Part shown: one piece after another, positions 38,701-49,633 of the stretch | Layout: every line of letters begins with the position of its first letter | Position numbering within the stretch: the first letter of the stretch is position 1 | NCBI RefSeq assembly: GCF_051014445.1 | Contig: NC_135136.1 | Span: forward strand, 40,310,001 to 40,374,000 | Direction: 5' to 3' | DNA length: 64,000 nucleotides | Origin: Colletes latitarsis | Lineage: Eukaryota > Arthropoda > Insecta > Hymenoptera > Colletidae | The notes under the pieces: model-generated | What the model saw: the letters and a program-made list of their open reading frames with translations, nothing else | Told to the model about the DNA's origin: nothing | The model's database searches: none | Program-made: the position numbers and the translations under genes

Positions 38701-40167
38701 TTACTTTACAAGAAGTTAGAAAGCATCCATGGACTATATGCAGGCATCCTAAAACACAGGAAGAAGTGCCTATACCCCCTCTTAAGGGGCACAAGTGGCA
38801 CAGTATGACTGTACTACCGTACCTGATGGAATATCATTACGGAGGTGACGACAATCCTACATATTACACTGAACATCAGTTAAATGGTATGTACTTCCTA
38901 TATTTTCATTTTGCATCAGGCATTATGCATTATGGTATTCCAATTTTGTATTAAAGCTTAAATTTTTATATTATAGTATTTGATATTTTATTATTTGTTT
39001 GTTTGTTTGCGTGCGTGCGTGTGTGCTTGTAACTAATAAAAAAAAAGGTAAGGTAAGTGCATTGAGATTTGCATGTGTGGAACTATCTTAAAAAAGTATA
39101 AGAACCATTGATATTAATACATTTGATGCTTAATACATTATAATTAAAAGACTGCATTGTTGAATAGATGTCATTTAAATGTTATTATAGTTATAATAAT
39201 AATATTATTTAGTGGATATGTGTGATTTGTTTAATTTGTATCAGTAAACTGTGTTTTAACAAAACGAGCACATCATTTGCATGCATTTGTTTGCAAACTA
39301 AGATTTGTATGGTATACTTTTATTGTTTTGTCGTAATAAATAAATATTGAAATAAATAAAACGAAAATTTTTCTTACAAATATGTTAAATCATACCAATT
39401 GTCTTATTACAAATAATTCCTTATGACACATCACAAAGGTGAAATATAACTGGAAAAATAATTCACCTATACAAATTATAGTCATAATAGAATAAAATAC
39501 ATAGGCAATTCAATAAAATACAGCTTTTGCTTTTCAGATTTTAAACGGAATACTGAACAATCTTTTTCAAATCGACTACTAGTATTCTTATCAAAGACAT
39601 GCACCATTCTGTAACAATGACATACTTATACCTACCTATGATGTTGCGAGCTGATAAAAACGGGTACTCTCTATATAGTGTATACCCTGTTTTACCCCTA
39701 CGTATTTTATAACGTTAAAAGTTTTATATAAAGCAAATATTGAATTGATATCTTTAACTCAATAGTGTTTGTTTTGAATAGTCATATGCATTAGCTTTTG
39801 CAATGTGCCATGCATGTACTAAAGTAATAGCAATAACATTACAATTATGACAAAAAGAAAATTTGTATTTTATACACTGCACGATTAAGCATAGTTACTA
39901 GTCTAACTTGTGTATTTAAAAGTGCATATTAAAATATTTTTAAAGGTATTAACCCTCATAATAAAAATACATAACAATCATTAATAAAATTTTCCTCTTT
40001 ATCTAGAAGAAAAAAGACTTCAAGAAATGGATAGAATCAGTGAAGACCAAAAAACTACATGGAATAGTCACAACAGTAAACCAAATTCACATCAAAGTAA
40101 ACGAAGATGGCGTAAACCAATCTCATGCATTAGTGTTAAGAAATTTCCGTCTTGCAAGCCATCGTGA
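35712..40167 (+). CDS. Lkb1: Liver kinase B1 (STK11), master upstream kinase of AMPK and SIK
   Basis: Six exons, 35712-36055, 37433-37553, 37981-38166, 38308-38444, 38543-38886 and 40007-40167, give 430 aa. The kinase domain runs from about 65 to 330: [30 protein letters not shown] (Asp about 194), KISDFGVAE, then GSPAFQPPEIANG and FSGFKVDIWSSGVTLYNITTG, diagnostic of LKB1. The C-terminal tail has the basic stretch KRRWRKPIS and ends in CKPS, which fits a CaaX farnesylation box (human LKB1 ends CKQQ, preceded by RRLSA). LKB1 works with STRAD and MO25 and phosphorylates the activation-loop Thr of AMPK, SIK and MARK kinases; it controls polarity and energy balance. Intron 1 (1377 bp) carries two MITEs. 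Its substrate SIK3 is encoded nearby in the opposite direction. Confidence 0.96.
36151..36485. mobile_element. mariner-type MITE in LKB1 intron 1
   Basis: A 335-bp element. The left end is TTAGGTTGGTGCATGTAAAA; the right end in reverse complement is TTGGGTTGATGCACATGAAA. TA is present on both sides (36149-36150 and 36486-36487). TTAGGTTGG is the usual start of mariner-family terminal repeats in insects. There is no transposase frame, so it is non-autonomous. Confidence 0.85.
36501..36977. mobile_element. piggyBac-like MITE (TTAA target) in LKB1 intron 1
   Basis: A 477-bp element flanked by TTAA at 36497-36500 and 36978-36981. Ends are TTCTTTGTGGACTGG and, in reverse complement, TCCTTTGTGGACTGG. 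TTAA target duplication and a pyrimidine-plus-CTTTG-type terminus fit the piggyBac superfamily. It starts only 15 bp after the end of the mariner-type MITE, so the intron has been hit twice at nearly the same place. Confidence 0.8.
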
Positions 40168-43100
40168 TTTGTCTTATTGTCATGCTTATCTTTTATTATA
40201 TATTTTTCTGACTATGTCAGGTACAAAGTTTCTCTGAAGTGGAGATGACTGAGAATTTAATAAGTGCTGAAGTGCTAGGACAGTTACCTAGCTGCAGCTC
40301 GAATTGAGTATAAAATTTGAACTAATTCAAAAGCATTAAATGTAAACATTTGTGATATTAATATTAAATAGTCATAGTAGATAATTCATCATGCTCTATT
40401 AATGAGGTTAATGACTGGACGCCCAAATAAAGTGATTTTCTTTCGTGTGCCATAATGAAGTTACAATTATTAATGGTATCTATGGTTACGAAATTTTTTG
40501 TACAACTTTTTCCTCTTTCATTTCTTATTAATTTAGATGGTAAAGAGACATCAATTAAGAAAAACAGCATAAAGATTTATACAAAAATTTAGTAATAGTT
40601 ATTATTGTCTTGTTTTATCATTTAAATTACTCTCGTGTTATTGGCAAATTGAAGATGTATCACTCTAAAGCTAATGTTGATAGCATTTTTTATTAATTTC
40701 ATCATTATAAAACAAAAATGTTCTCTTCAATAATTAAGCAAAAGCAAAAAGTTTTGTTTGTCAAAGAAAAATTTTTACATTTCTCAAAGTTTCTATTTCA
40801 GGCTCCTTTATATATCATATTAACAAAGTATTTGCAACATAAGATCTCTGTAGTCTATATTGTCAAGGAGGGCAAGACACAGATTTTTCGAGCATATAAT
40901 TTGCTTGGTGCTGGTTGATATCAAACGTATGTCACAAACATCGTTTTCAATCGATATTGAGAAATTCTCTCCAACATGTGTACATGTTAAGAATATTTTA
41001 TATATAATTGTTATTTAGAAAACATGATCTGTGTTTTTAGGCTCTGCATATATTATAGTATTACCATTGTGAGATAACTTGCAGACACTTAACGCAATGC
41101 TTGTAACATGACTTAACACATAACAGATATCGATTTACCTATGATGCAAGAATGTAAGGATTGTTTCACATGTATACTTACAATAGATATTAATGAGGCG
41201 TACTTGAGTATTATTAAGGGTAAACATGATATTGTTGATTCATATATCTCCGTTTGAACTTCGTACTAAGTGTTTCAAATTCGTGCTTTAAAAGTATATA
41301 AAATATTGTCAATGTGGTGTGATAAACCTGACGTACGTTATCTCTGTATGCAGACACGTTACACACATATATTTCAAGTACGAATCATAAATTTAAGGTT
41401 TTTAAAATATGCGTTCGATCAATTTGTTTGGAGCAAAAATATATCGTATACTTGACACGTTTCCACGATAGAATTATTTATTTCTCACAGAATATATTCT
41501 TGGTGGCTAAAAAATTATAGAAATTCTACTATGGCTGGAATAAGTAATATTTTTTATCATATGCAAAGATTGAATGATATCGATATCGATATTATTTGAA
41601 ATACCGTAATTTCATCTATATAATTTATATAAGAACAAAATCATAATGAAATGTTATAAAATAATGTATTACGTAAAATTCGAAGTATAACTAGTATGAA
41701 GTATAAATTGTTCTTTCCTTGCAGAAATTAAGGTGCCTAAATACTGCCAAGTACTCAAAGCACATGGAGAATAAACACACATTTTCTGATTGTACATATT
41801 ATATATTGTTTTTATCTTTACATAAATAACAAGAAATCATAATTACGTTAAGTTAACTCGAATAAGAATGGAGAAAATAATAATAGAAAGTAGACGTTTA
41901 AACCAATTTTTTTCTTTTTAAATCTCTTTATCGTAAAATTGATTGCATATGCCGCATTGCAATAACATTGTTATAAAAAGGTGTATCATAATAATTTTAT
42001 GGCGAAGTAAAATGTGTACATTGATGAAACGTGATAGCGAAATTTATATATTACTCTGTTAAATTTTTTTAATTATCGTATTTTACAAATTTAGAAATCT
42101 ACAAGTGAAATTAACAAAATTGATAGCAGATTTAAAAAAGAAGACTTATACATAAAAAGTATATACGCATTATTTTTATATATTAGTCGATTATGTTCCC
42201 TAATATGTTTTTCAGTTATATGTATGTACATATTATATACACACAAGATACGTTCAACATGTTTAGATATATCTATAAAATTACCTCATTGATTTATTAT
42301 GAAAACTGTTTTCAATTTTACGCTTTGTCATTTTAATTGTCAATTTATGTGCATGTCAAAAAGGTAATTTTCGTTTAAATTGTAAATAAAAATATTTAAA
42401 TTCATAGATTCAGCTTGAAATTTGTTCAATTGTTACGTCGTTAAATAAACTTGTATATGTCACAACTAGTATTAATGTAAAAATGAATAATTTGTGTTGA
42501 ACAATTCTTTGATACAGGCGTAATTTCAATTAGTAACATATATTTTTATTAAAATGTCAATAATGATAAAATAAAGTTGTAAACGCACATAATAAAGGAA
42601 CATTGTTTAAAAGATTTTTGCTAAGTTGAGATATATCATTGAAAGGCACTATCTATATAGTTCAAAAGATTAACTGTATAAAAACTGTATATTATTGTAC
42701 AGAATAATACTTGTTAATGTTTGTAAAAATGTTTACCAGAGGACATATATTCATAGAATTAAGATCTACAATATGTGTAAATTTATTATTTTTTCATTTC
42801 ATTCATATGTTCCACGGAATAGGTACACTTGAAATGTGCTGTTCAAAAAAGCAAAGTGTAAATAGGTGTGAATTGTAACTTAAAACTGTAATGTAACTGT
42901 ATTCGCATACAAAAAAAATGAAAGAACAATATTGTCATTGCATCTTATTTTTAATTTAATTTTTTAAAATACAAATTTACCTTTAAATTTAAAATAACTT
43001 TTGTAGATTATTAATTTTAGTAAAATATTTAAAATTGAAATAGTATAGACCAGATTGCTCTTTCTTTTTGTTTTTGTTTAATTGTTCTACATTCAAATCG

Positions 43101-43609
43101 ATTTTATTTAATTCTTGAACATATATTTGCAAGATACTAGTTTATTATTGCAGTATTTTAATACATAGTTAATAGTCATAAGTACAGAGAGATAATTCAC
43201 ATTACATTGTTTATTAAGCACAACAGGAAATCTAATGTGATGTACAATTTCCTTTGTGGATAACTTAATTCAATATCGATATAATAAATTTGTTTTAACC
43301 ATTCAACGATATATATAATAAACAGTCATGGAACAAATCATAATTAAACATTACTCAAAATAATGTACTTATTCATCTAAATCTTGATTTATTCGAAATC
43401 AAAATCTTACAATTTAAAGTCTTCACAATTCTCAAATGTTAGTAACAAAATAAATATTTATATACCTAACACATTTGGAATGATTTTGCAATAATTCTTT
43501 TCAAAAATACCTATAAAAGGTAATAATTATGTAACTATTAACAAACATCAAACAATCAAGTACATACATTCATTTACAACAAGAATTGCAATAAACTTTT
43601 GAAATAGTA
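40168..43609. other. Gene-poor AT-rich region downstream of LKB1
   Basis: It probably begins with the LKB1 3' UTR. No further gene, RNA or repeat was recognised in about 3.4 kb, apart from simple AT-rich tracts and a short ATCGAT-rich palindromic run near 41578-41595. Confidence 0.45.
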
Positions 43610-43617
43610 ATAGACAC

Positions 43618-43718
43618 TAGGGGTGGGCAGGTTCTCGACATTTCGGGTTCGGGTCGGGTCGAGTATTTTTCGAGTCACGTTAAACCCGACCTGAGGCTTA
43701 GGTACCCGCCCACTTCTA
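43618..43718. mobile_element. hAT-type MITE with 8-bp target duplication
   Basis: A 101-bp element. The left end is TAGGGGTGGGCAGGT; the right end in reverse complement is TAGAAGTGGGCGGGT (12 of 15 match). Flanks are ATAGACAC (43610-43617) and ATATACAC (43719-43726), an 8-bp duplication with one mismatch. GGGGTGGGC termini and 8-bp duplications are typical of hAT elements. The interior is GC-rich (TCGGGTTCGGGTCGGGTCGA) and non-coding. Confidence 0.85.
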
Positions 43719-43996
43719 ATATACACACAGTAGATAGTTATATGGATATACATTACATCCAAACGGGGGCATAAAAATACATGTTTACAGTATGTATAAT
43801 GTAAATTTTTCTGACAAATAAATGTGTTTACTATTGTAACAATCATTAAAAAGGTTTTATTACTAATATAGAACAAGTATATCTTACTATAAAACATAAT
43901 AATAAATTAAAAGTAAAGGAAGCTATTTTTTGCAACTTATAGAAATAAGTTTTGTATCTACACAGACGAAAAATACATATCTATTTTACATACATA

Positions 43997-44644
43997 CAAG
44001 GTGTTCCCGAATAACGTGTATAGGCGAGCGGGCGGTGATTCCTTATGGGAAAATAAGAAAAATAAAAAGAATAAAAATTTTTTTATTTCAATTTACTTTT
44101 CGAAATAATCAAGTTTGAAAATTCGCTCCGTGTTATACGCACTAATGGCTAAGATACGATTCGCTCAGTATTTACAGAATATTTACGAATTACTGGATTT
44201 AAAGAAAATTAAAAATGAATTAACGTCACCACTTAATATTAATTACAGAATTTCTGAAATTGATTACCTCACTTTCGCTGACGAATACTTCTACAGTCTT
44301 GTAGTGGTCGTTGAGGTTGACATGTGTATAGCTTTTAACAACCATTTTCCAAAAGATTTCTTTATATTTTTTTGTATCATTTTCCGATCGGAGATCCTAC
44401 GAAAACAGGAAATCTAATGTCTACGATGAACCGACGATTTGAGTAGCATATCAAAAGCCGTAGAACATTGTTTATAAACATGGTAGACACTGTACGTCAC
44501 ATAACGAATTGTATCTCAGCCGTTAAACTTGATTATTTTGAAAACTAAGCCGAAATAAAATTAATTTTATTCTTTTTGTTTCTCTTATTCTTCCATAAGG
44601 AATCACCTCCTGCTCACTTGTACATGTTATCCAAGAACACCCTG
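43997..44644. mobile_element. 648-bp MITE with ~85-bp terminal inverted repeats
   Basis: Ends CAAGGTGTTCCCGAATAACG and, in reverse complement, CAGGGTGTTCTTGGATAACA. The inverted repeat goes on through GGTGATTCCTTATGG and AAAAAGAATAAAA for about 85 bp. TA lies on both sides (43995-43996 and 44645-44646), as for Tc1/mariner-like elements. A 100-codon open frame inside (44115-44417) has no recognisable transposase motif and I do not call it a gene. Confidence 0.85.
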
Positions 44645-45236
44645 TATATTGCCATTGCATTAAACATAATGAAGGTTTGAAAGCATCCATAGCAAAATAA
44701 TAATTTGAAATTTTTTTTATAAAAAAATGCTTTGTAAATATTTAATTCTATCTCTTTTCCTAACAGAACTTTTAATCTTTCAGCTATTATATTTTCTCTT
44801 TTTTACATTTTGACTGTACATTTGTAATAGAATTGTTTTTGAATTATAAAATTCATTTCAAAATTTCAAGCTATTTATAGTAACTTATCACGTAAAAATA
44901 CATAAAGTACTGCATAATTAAAATTAAAATAAATACTGTATTCTTTGATTTTTTAAATTATTTTCTAAACTTACTTAAAAGAAATGTAATTTTTCTAAAT
45001 AAAATATTATAAAATATATTTTATAATGTTTATAAATTATTCAAATGCTTTACTTATCTCTTCCTATGACATGTATATAGTTTTTAACAACTTTATCAGA
45101 TGTTCTTCAACTCACTTACGTTTAAGTGCATTTAAATGCAAATTGGTTAAGTACTTACGCACTATATATTGATTTTCATTAAACAACGTCTAATTCATTT
45201 CTACATAAACAATTATGGTTTTAAATTAAACATTCA
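44645..45236. other. Region downstream of NSF, probably its 3' UTR
   Basis: AT-rich, no gene seen. NSF, on the minus strand, stops at 45237, so its 3' UTR extends leftwards into this interval. Confidence 0.45.
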
Positions 45237-48200
45237 TTACTCTAGTCCGCCTTCCTCTTCTAATTTTGAAAGGAATTTTGCAACTCTGTAGTTTGATTCA
45301 ACTTGGCGTGCCATATCTATTAGGCATAGTAACTTCTTTATACCAATAAATACTCTGTAACGAAAATTACCAAGATTATGTCTTCAAAGTTGATCTATTT
45401 TTACAACAGTCATTACTTTCTAATGTATAATTAAAAGTGTACCGTTTTCCTTGAAGTTTGGCATGTAAAAATGCCATTTCGTCTTTATTAAAGAGATCTA
45501 CTTCTTCTACAACATTCAAGAGATGATCAGGAGTTGACAAATTGGGTACATGGAGAGTTGTACTAAATGCTGATAACATTTCCATATCATCCAGAACTTG
45601 CCTATGGGAAGTATATAAATCACAATTATTATCTTAATTATCGTAATTTTATATAATCAATTTGATAAAGATAAATGTTTTACCTGCGACTTGTAGTGCA
45701 GAGTATTAATAATTTGCGGCCACGTGGTGGTTGTTTTTTCAATAAAACTAAGAGTGCTTGCAAAGTTAAGTTAGAATATCGTGGTCCAATTGGACCATAA
45801 TCTAACAAACGCTCGATATTATCAACTAAAATGCAACTAAGTTGTGAACGATACGCATCATCAAATATCTAAAAAATAAAAAAGTAAAATGAATATTCTG
45901 CTTATAATTGTTGATTCTGTCGTTTAACTTCGTCTATTTTTGATCGAAAGAAATTTTTTGTTTGCCTTTGAAATAATACAAAGTGTCAGAGAATGGTGAG
46001 AGACGCCAAAATATATAAAGAGATATCAAAAAGTCCTATATCATTTTATACTTTAAAATATACATTTTCAAAGTATGTATAAACAATTAATGTTTATTGA
46101 CGTGGCTCCTGACAAACGCTATTTATATCCCAGTTGTAGAACACACATGCGCCAAAAATACAAATCGAAATACGAAAAGTATATATTACCTTTCGGATAG
46201 AAAGACATTTTGCAGGTTCAGTAAAACCAACCATGTCCTCTGGTGTGCATACTTTAATAAATGGAAAATCGGAATTTTTAGCTATTTGAGCAGCAAGAGC
46301 TGTTTTTCCACTATTTGGTGGTCCTTCTATAAGAACTGATACAAGGCCAGAACCTTCAGTAGAGCGAGCTTCTTGAATGTAGAGATTACCATCGGACAAA
46401 ATTTCTGCCACTGGTTTACCCCAGTTAATAATACCTCGTGTAAGAAGATGATCCAAAGCTTCTGCACTAGTACCAAATGCCTAAAATAAATATTATATTA
46501 AATATCATATTATATAGTAATGAAAGTATAATGAACAAATTACTTTTTTTAATACTACTCGAATCTTTCTAAAATTACTTACAGGTTTAACATCATTTTC
46601 TAAAGCATGAAAGAAATCAGTTCTAGAAACCATAAGCTTTTCCATTGCAGCAGGATCCACTTCCACTTTGCTAGAGGCTTTGATTAATCTGTTCATAGCA
46701 GTACTTTGCGCAGCTCTAACTAAACCTTCCAATTCTGCACCACTGAAATTTTTAGTTTTAGTAGCTAATTCTTTCAAATCAACATCAGGTGCTATCTTCT
46801 TATAGTCTCTCATTCTGGATGTATGAATATTAAGGATTTGGAATCTACCATGTTCATCTGGTAAACTGATTTCCATTTGTACCTTTAAATATGCATGAGT
46901 TTTATTGAAATAATTATTTTTTTTAAATAGTATCTATATTCAGTTCAAAATTATTAAAAAATACCTCTAATCTACCAGGTCGTAACAGTGCTTCATCAAT
47001 CATATCTCTTCTATTAGTCATACCAATAACAAGAATATTATTTAATTGTTCTACACCATCAATTTTTGCAAGCAGCTGATTCACAACAGTATCATGTACT
47101 CCTGTATTTCCAGCAACACTGCCTCGGGATTTACAAATAGCATCGATCTCGTCAAATATAATTATGTGTAATCCACTGTTTGGACCAAGCTGAGAATTAA
47201 ATTTGATTCATCATTGTTTTGATATTCAATATTTTAATGAAATTTCAGAGAAAAGTAAAAGTGTCTTTATACCCTTTTTTCTTCATCTTCAGCTTCTGCA
47301 AATAATCTTCTAATATTAGCTTCACTTTCTCCAACATATTTATCCAAAATCTGGGGGCCATTGACGATTTTAGGTTCCCTGGCATTTAACATAGTCCCTA
47401 TCTGTCGTGCCATTAATGTTTTACCTGTACCTGGTGGACCATAAAGTAAAATTCCTTTCACATGTTTGCAACCTAATTGAGTAACAATCTCTGGTGGAAA
47501 GACACGGGATGCAAATGCTCTTCGAAAAATTGCGCTAAACTCTTTATCCAGTCCACCAATTCCCATTTTTTGGAAGTCCCAATCGGGATTGATAATCGAC
47601 TGACGAACAACTTTTCCTTTTGCTTTACCAATAAGATTCAAACTTGAATTATCTGCTTTTTCAAACTGTATTACAGTATCGCCCAAACATCGTCCCATTT
47701 GTGTCTTTTTAGGAACTGTATTTTGTCCAGAACTTATAGCAGAGAGATCAGCAGCTTCCAAATTTTTAACCACAAGACCAAGCATTTTCTTGTCTTTAAA
47801 TTGAAACACCAACTGCTGACCCACGGTGAATGCCTGTCCCGAAAATTGCAATAAGAAGTCCTTGGCCATTTCATCAGTATTATATGGTTCCAAAGAAGTA
47901 CTAAAATAAATTGTATTACAAATTATGTGACAAATATTACTATTATAAAATTTATTCTTATCAACATAAGTATACAGATAAAAAAATAAATGTACATACG
48001 ACTTTTTTTGTAAAAAGTCAGCTTCTAGTACAATAGTGCATAAACATTCTGTACTTGAGGTAGGATTGAAGTGATAAGGTTTAACTTCAATATCTTGATT
48101 GAGGGAAAGAGTAGCCCATCTTCGCTGAGGTAAACTAAAACCCACAGTTCCCCTAGGTACTTCACGATGTCTTTTTACAGTAAATACAAAATGATTTTGT

Positions 48201-48925
48201 TCAGTAATAACTTCAATATGCCTAAAAAAATATAATTATATAAATGATTGTTCCACCATTTTTTACAAGTAAATGTACATATTCTTATGCTATTATATTA
48301 TATTTCATATGATTTAATCTAATATTTCTTATTCTCAATATTATTATTTTGATAAAATATTAAATAACAATTTTAGATATGTAAAACAATAAAAAATTTA
48401 TTCTAATATATGATATATAATTAACATTATATAGTCAATTTTAATACAATTATTATTAATAAACTAGAAATTATACAATATCTTTACCTAATTAGTTAAA
48501 AACTTTTCTAAAATTTAAATTGCATACATTACTTCCTAATTTTTAAATCCTCTTATAAGTATTAAATCAATGAAATAATAACAAGATGACATATCTGTAC
48601 CTGACATCATCTGGGAAGTCATCTGGATTAATTATAGCACAATTACAGAGACTGAGTTCATCTGTGGGACATCTCACTGCCCTCATCCTCTGTGAATGAA
48701 TAAATTTTATCATTTAACAATTGAGTTATATTCACTGAAAGCATGTAACATCCATACTCAAAGTATTGATGAGATTTGCAATAAGGAGGGGGAGGTCACA
48801 AATAAGTTATATTTAACTATTTTTTGAATTAGGTTTCCGAGATATTTGTTGCTATGAATACACGAGACGAAGAATAAAACAAGATTAATAATCATTTTTA
48901 TATTTAAACTTACCATTACTGACAT
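45237..48925 (-). CDS. Nsf: N-ethylmaleimide-sensitive factor (NSF), vesicle-fusion AAA+ ATPase
   Basis: Ten exons: 48925-48914, 48689-48601, 48221-48000, 47900-47273, 47189-46965, 46882-46583, 46480-46190, 45868-45684, 45601-45443 and 45354-45237; 742 aa (human 744). The N domain has RCPTDELSL and SLPQRRWA. D1 has Walker A GPPGTGKT (about 262-269), Walker B IIIFDEID (about 326-333) and NRRDMIDEALLRPGR. D2 has Walker A GPPNSGKT (about 545-552) and a degenerate Walker B VDNIERLL, as expected for the weak D2 ATPase. NSF hexamers with alpha-SNAP disassemble SNARE complexes after membrane fusion. The first coding exon is only 12 nt (MSVM); splicing from it to the frame RMRAVRCP restores the usual start, but translation could also begin at the Met within exon 2. 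It is head to head with WIPI4. Confidence 0.95.
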
Positions 48926-49633
48926 TTTTTTGACAGAATTTTGTGAACACAAGTCTCTACACAGTACGGAACCTGCAATGCAGGATATTAGGGCAGACAG
49001 TACAGCCAATAATATAAATCTAAAGTTGAACAGTATCGTGTTAGGAATTTTATTTTTATTCAATAGAAAATTTTCCTATAATCTTATTGCATAAATACAA
49101 AAATATTAATTTACCATTATTAAACAAATATTTTGCGTGTAATATAACAGTTAGTACATAGACATATAAATATTTATACATTCAAACAGTCATTAAATTC
49201 GTTTAAATATTTAAATGTTATATATTTCTATTTACTAAATATAAATTCGTAAGTAGAAGTATAGTAGAAATAATTTGATTTAATTTGTAAATATGTTACA
49301 TACGTTTAACTAAAGGGCTAGGTACTGTAAACAATGTGATTTCGCTTGTTACTTTCATATGCTACCGCTTAGAGTGGTACAACTCGGTGTTCTACTATTT
49401 AGTATAAACTATGATATAGAATCAATTCATTTTAATAGTGAAAATCAGCCTTATCCTTTGTTATAATAAATACTCTTTAAAAAATGAAATTCTCTTATTC
49501 TCTACAAAACATTGTGTTACAGGTGATTGTGAAATAAGAATGTAAACAAAAACTCATACTATAGTTAATAAAACGAAATTAGAAAAGACTTCGGGAAAGA
49601 AATATTTATTTGCTCGACTTAATGAAAAACCAA
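48926..49633. promoter_or_regulatory. Bidirectional promoter interval, NSF (-) / WIPI4 (+)
   Basis: 708 bp separate the two start codons, so both promoters lie here. No TATA box at a convincing distance was seen on either side, which is usual for housekeeping genes. Confidence 0.5.

Noticed and set aside
44115..44417. 100-codon frame
   Set aside because: It lies wholly inside a TIR element, has no transposase motif such as a DDE/D pattern, and begins and ends without conserved context.
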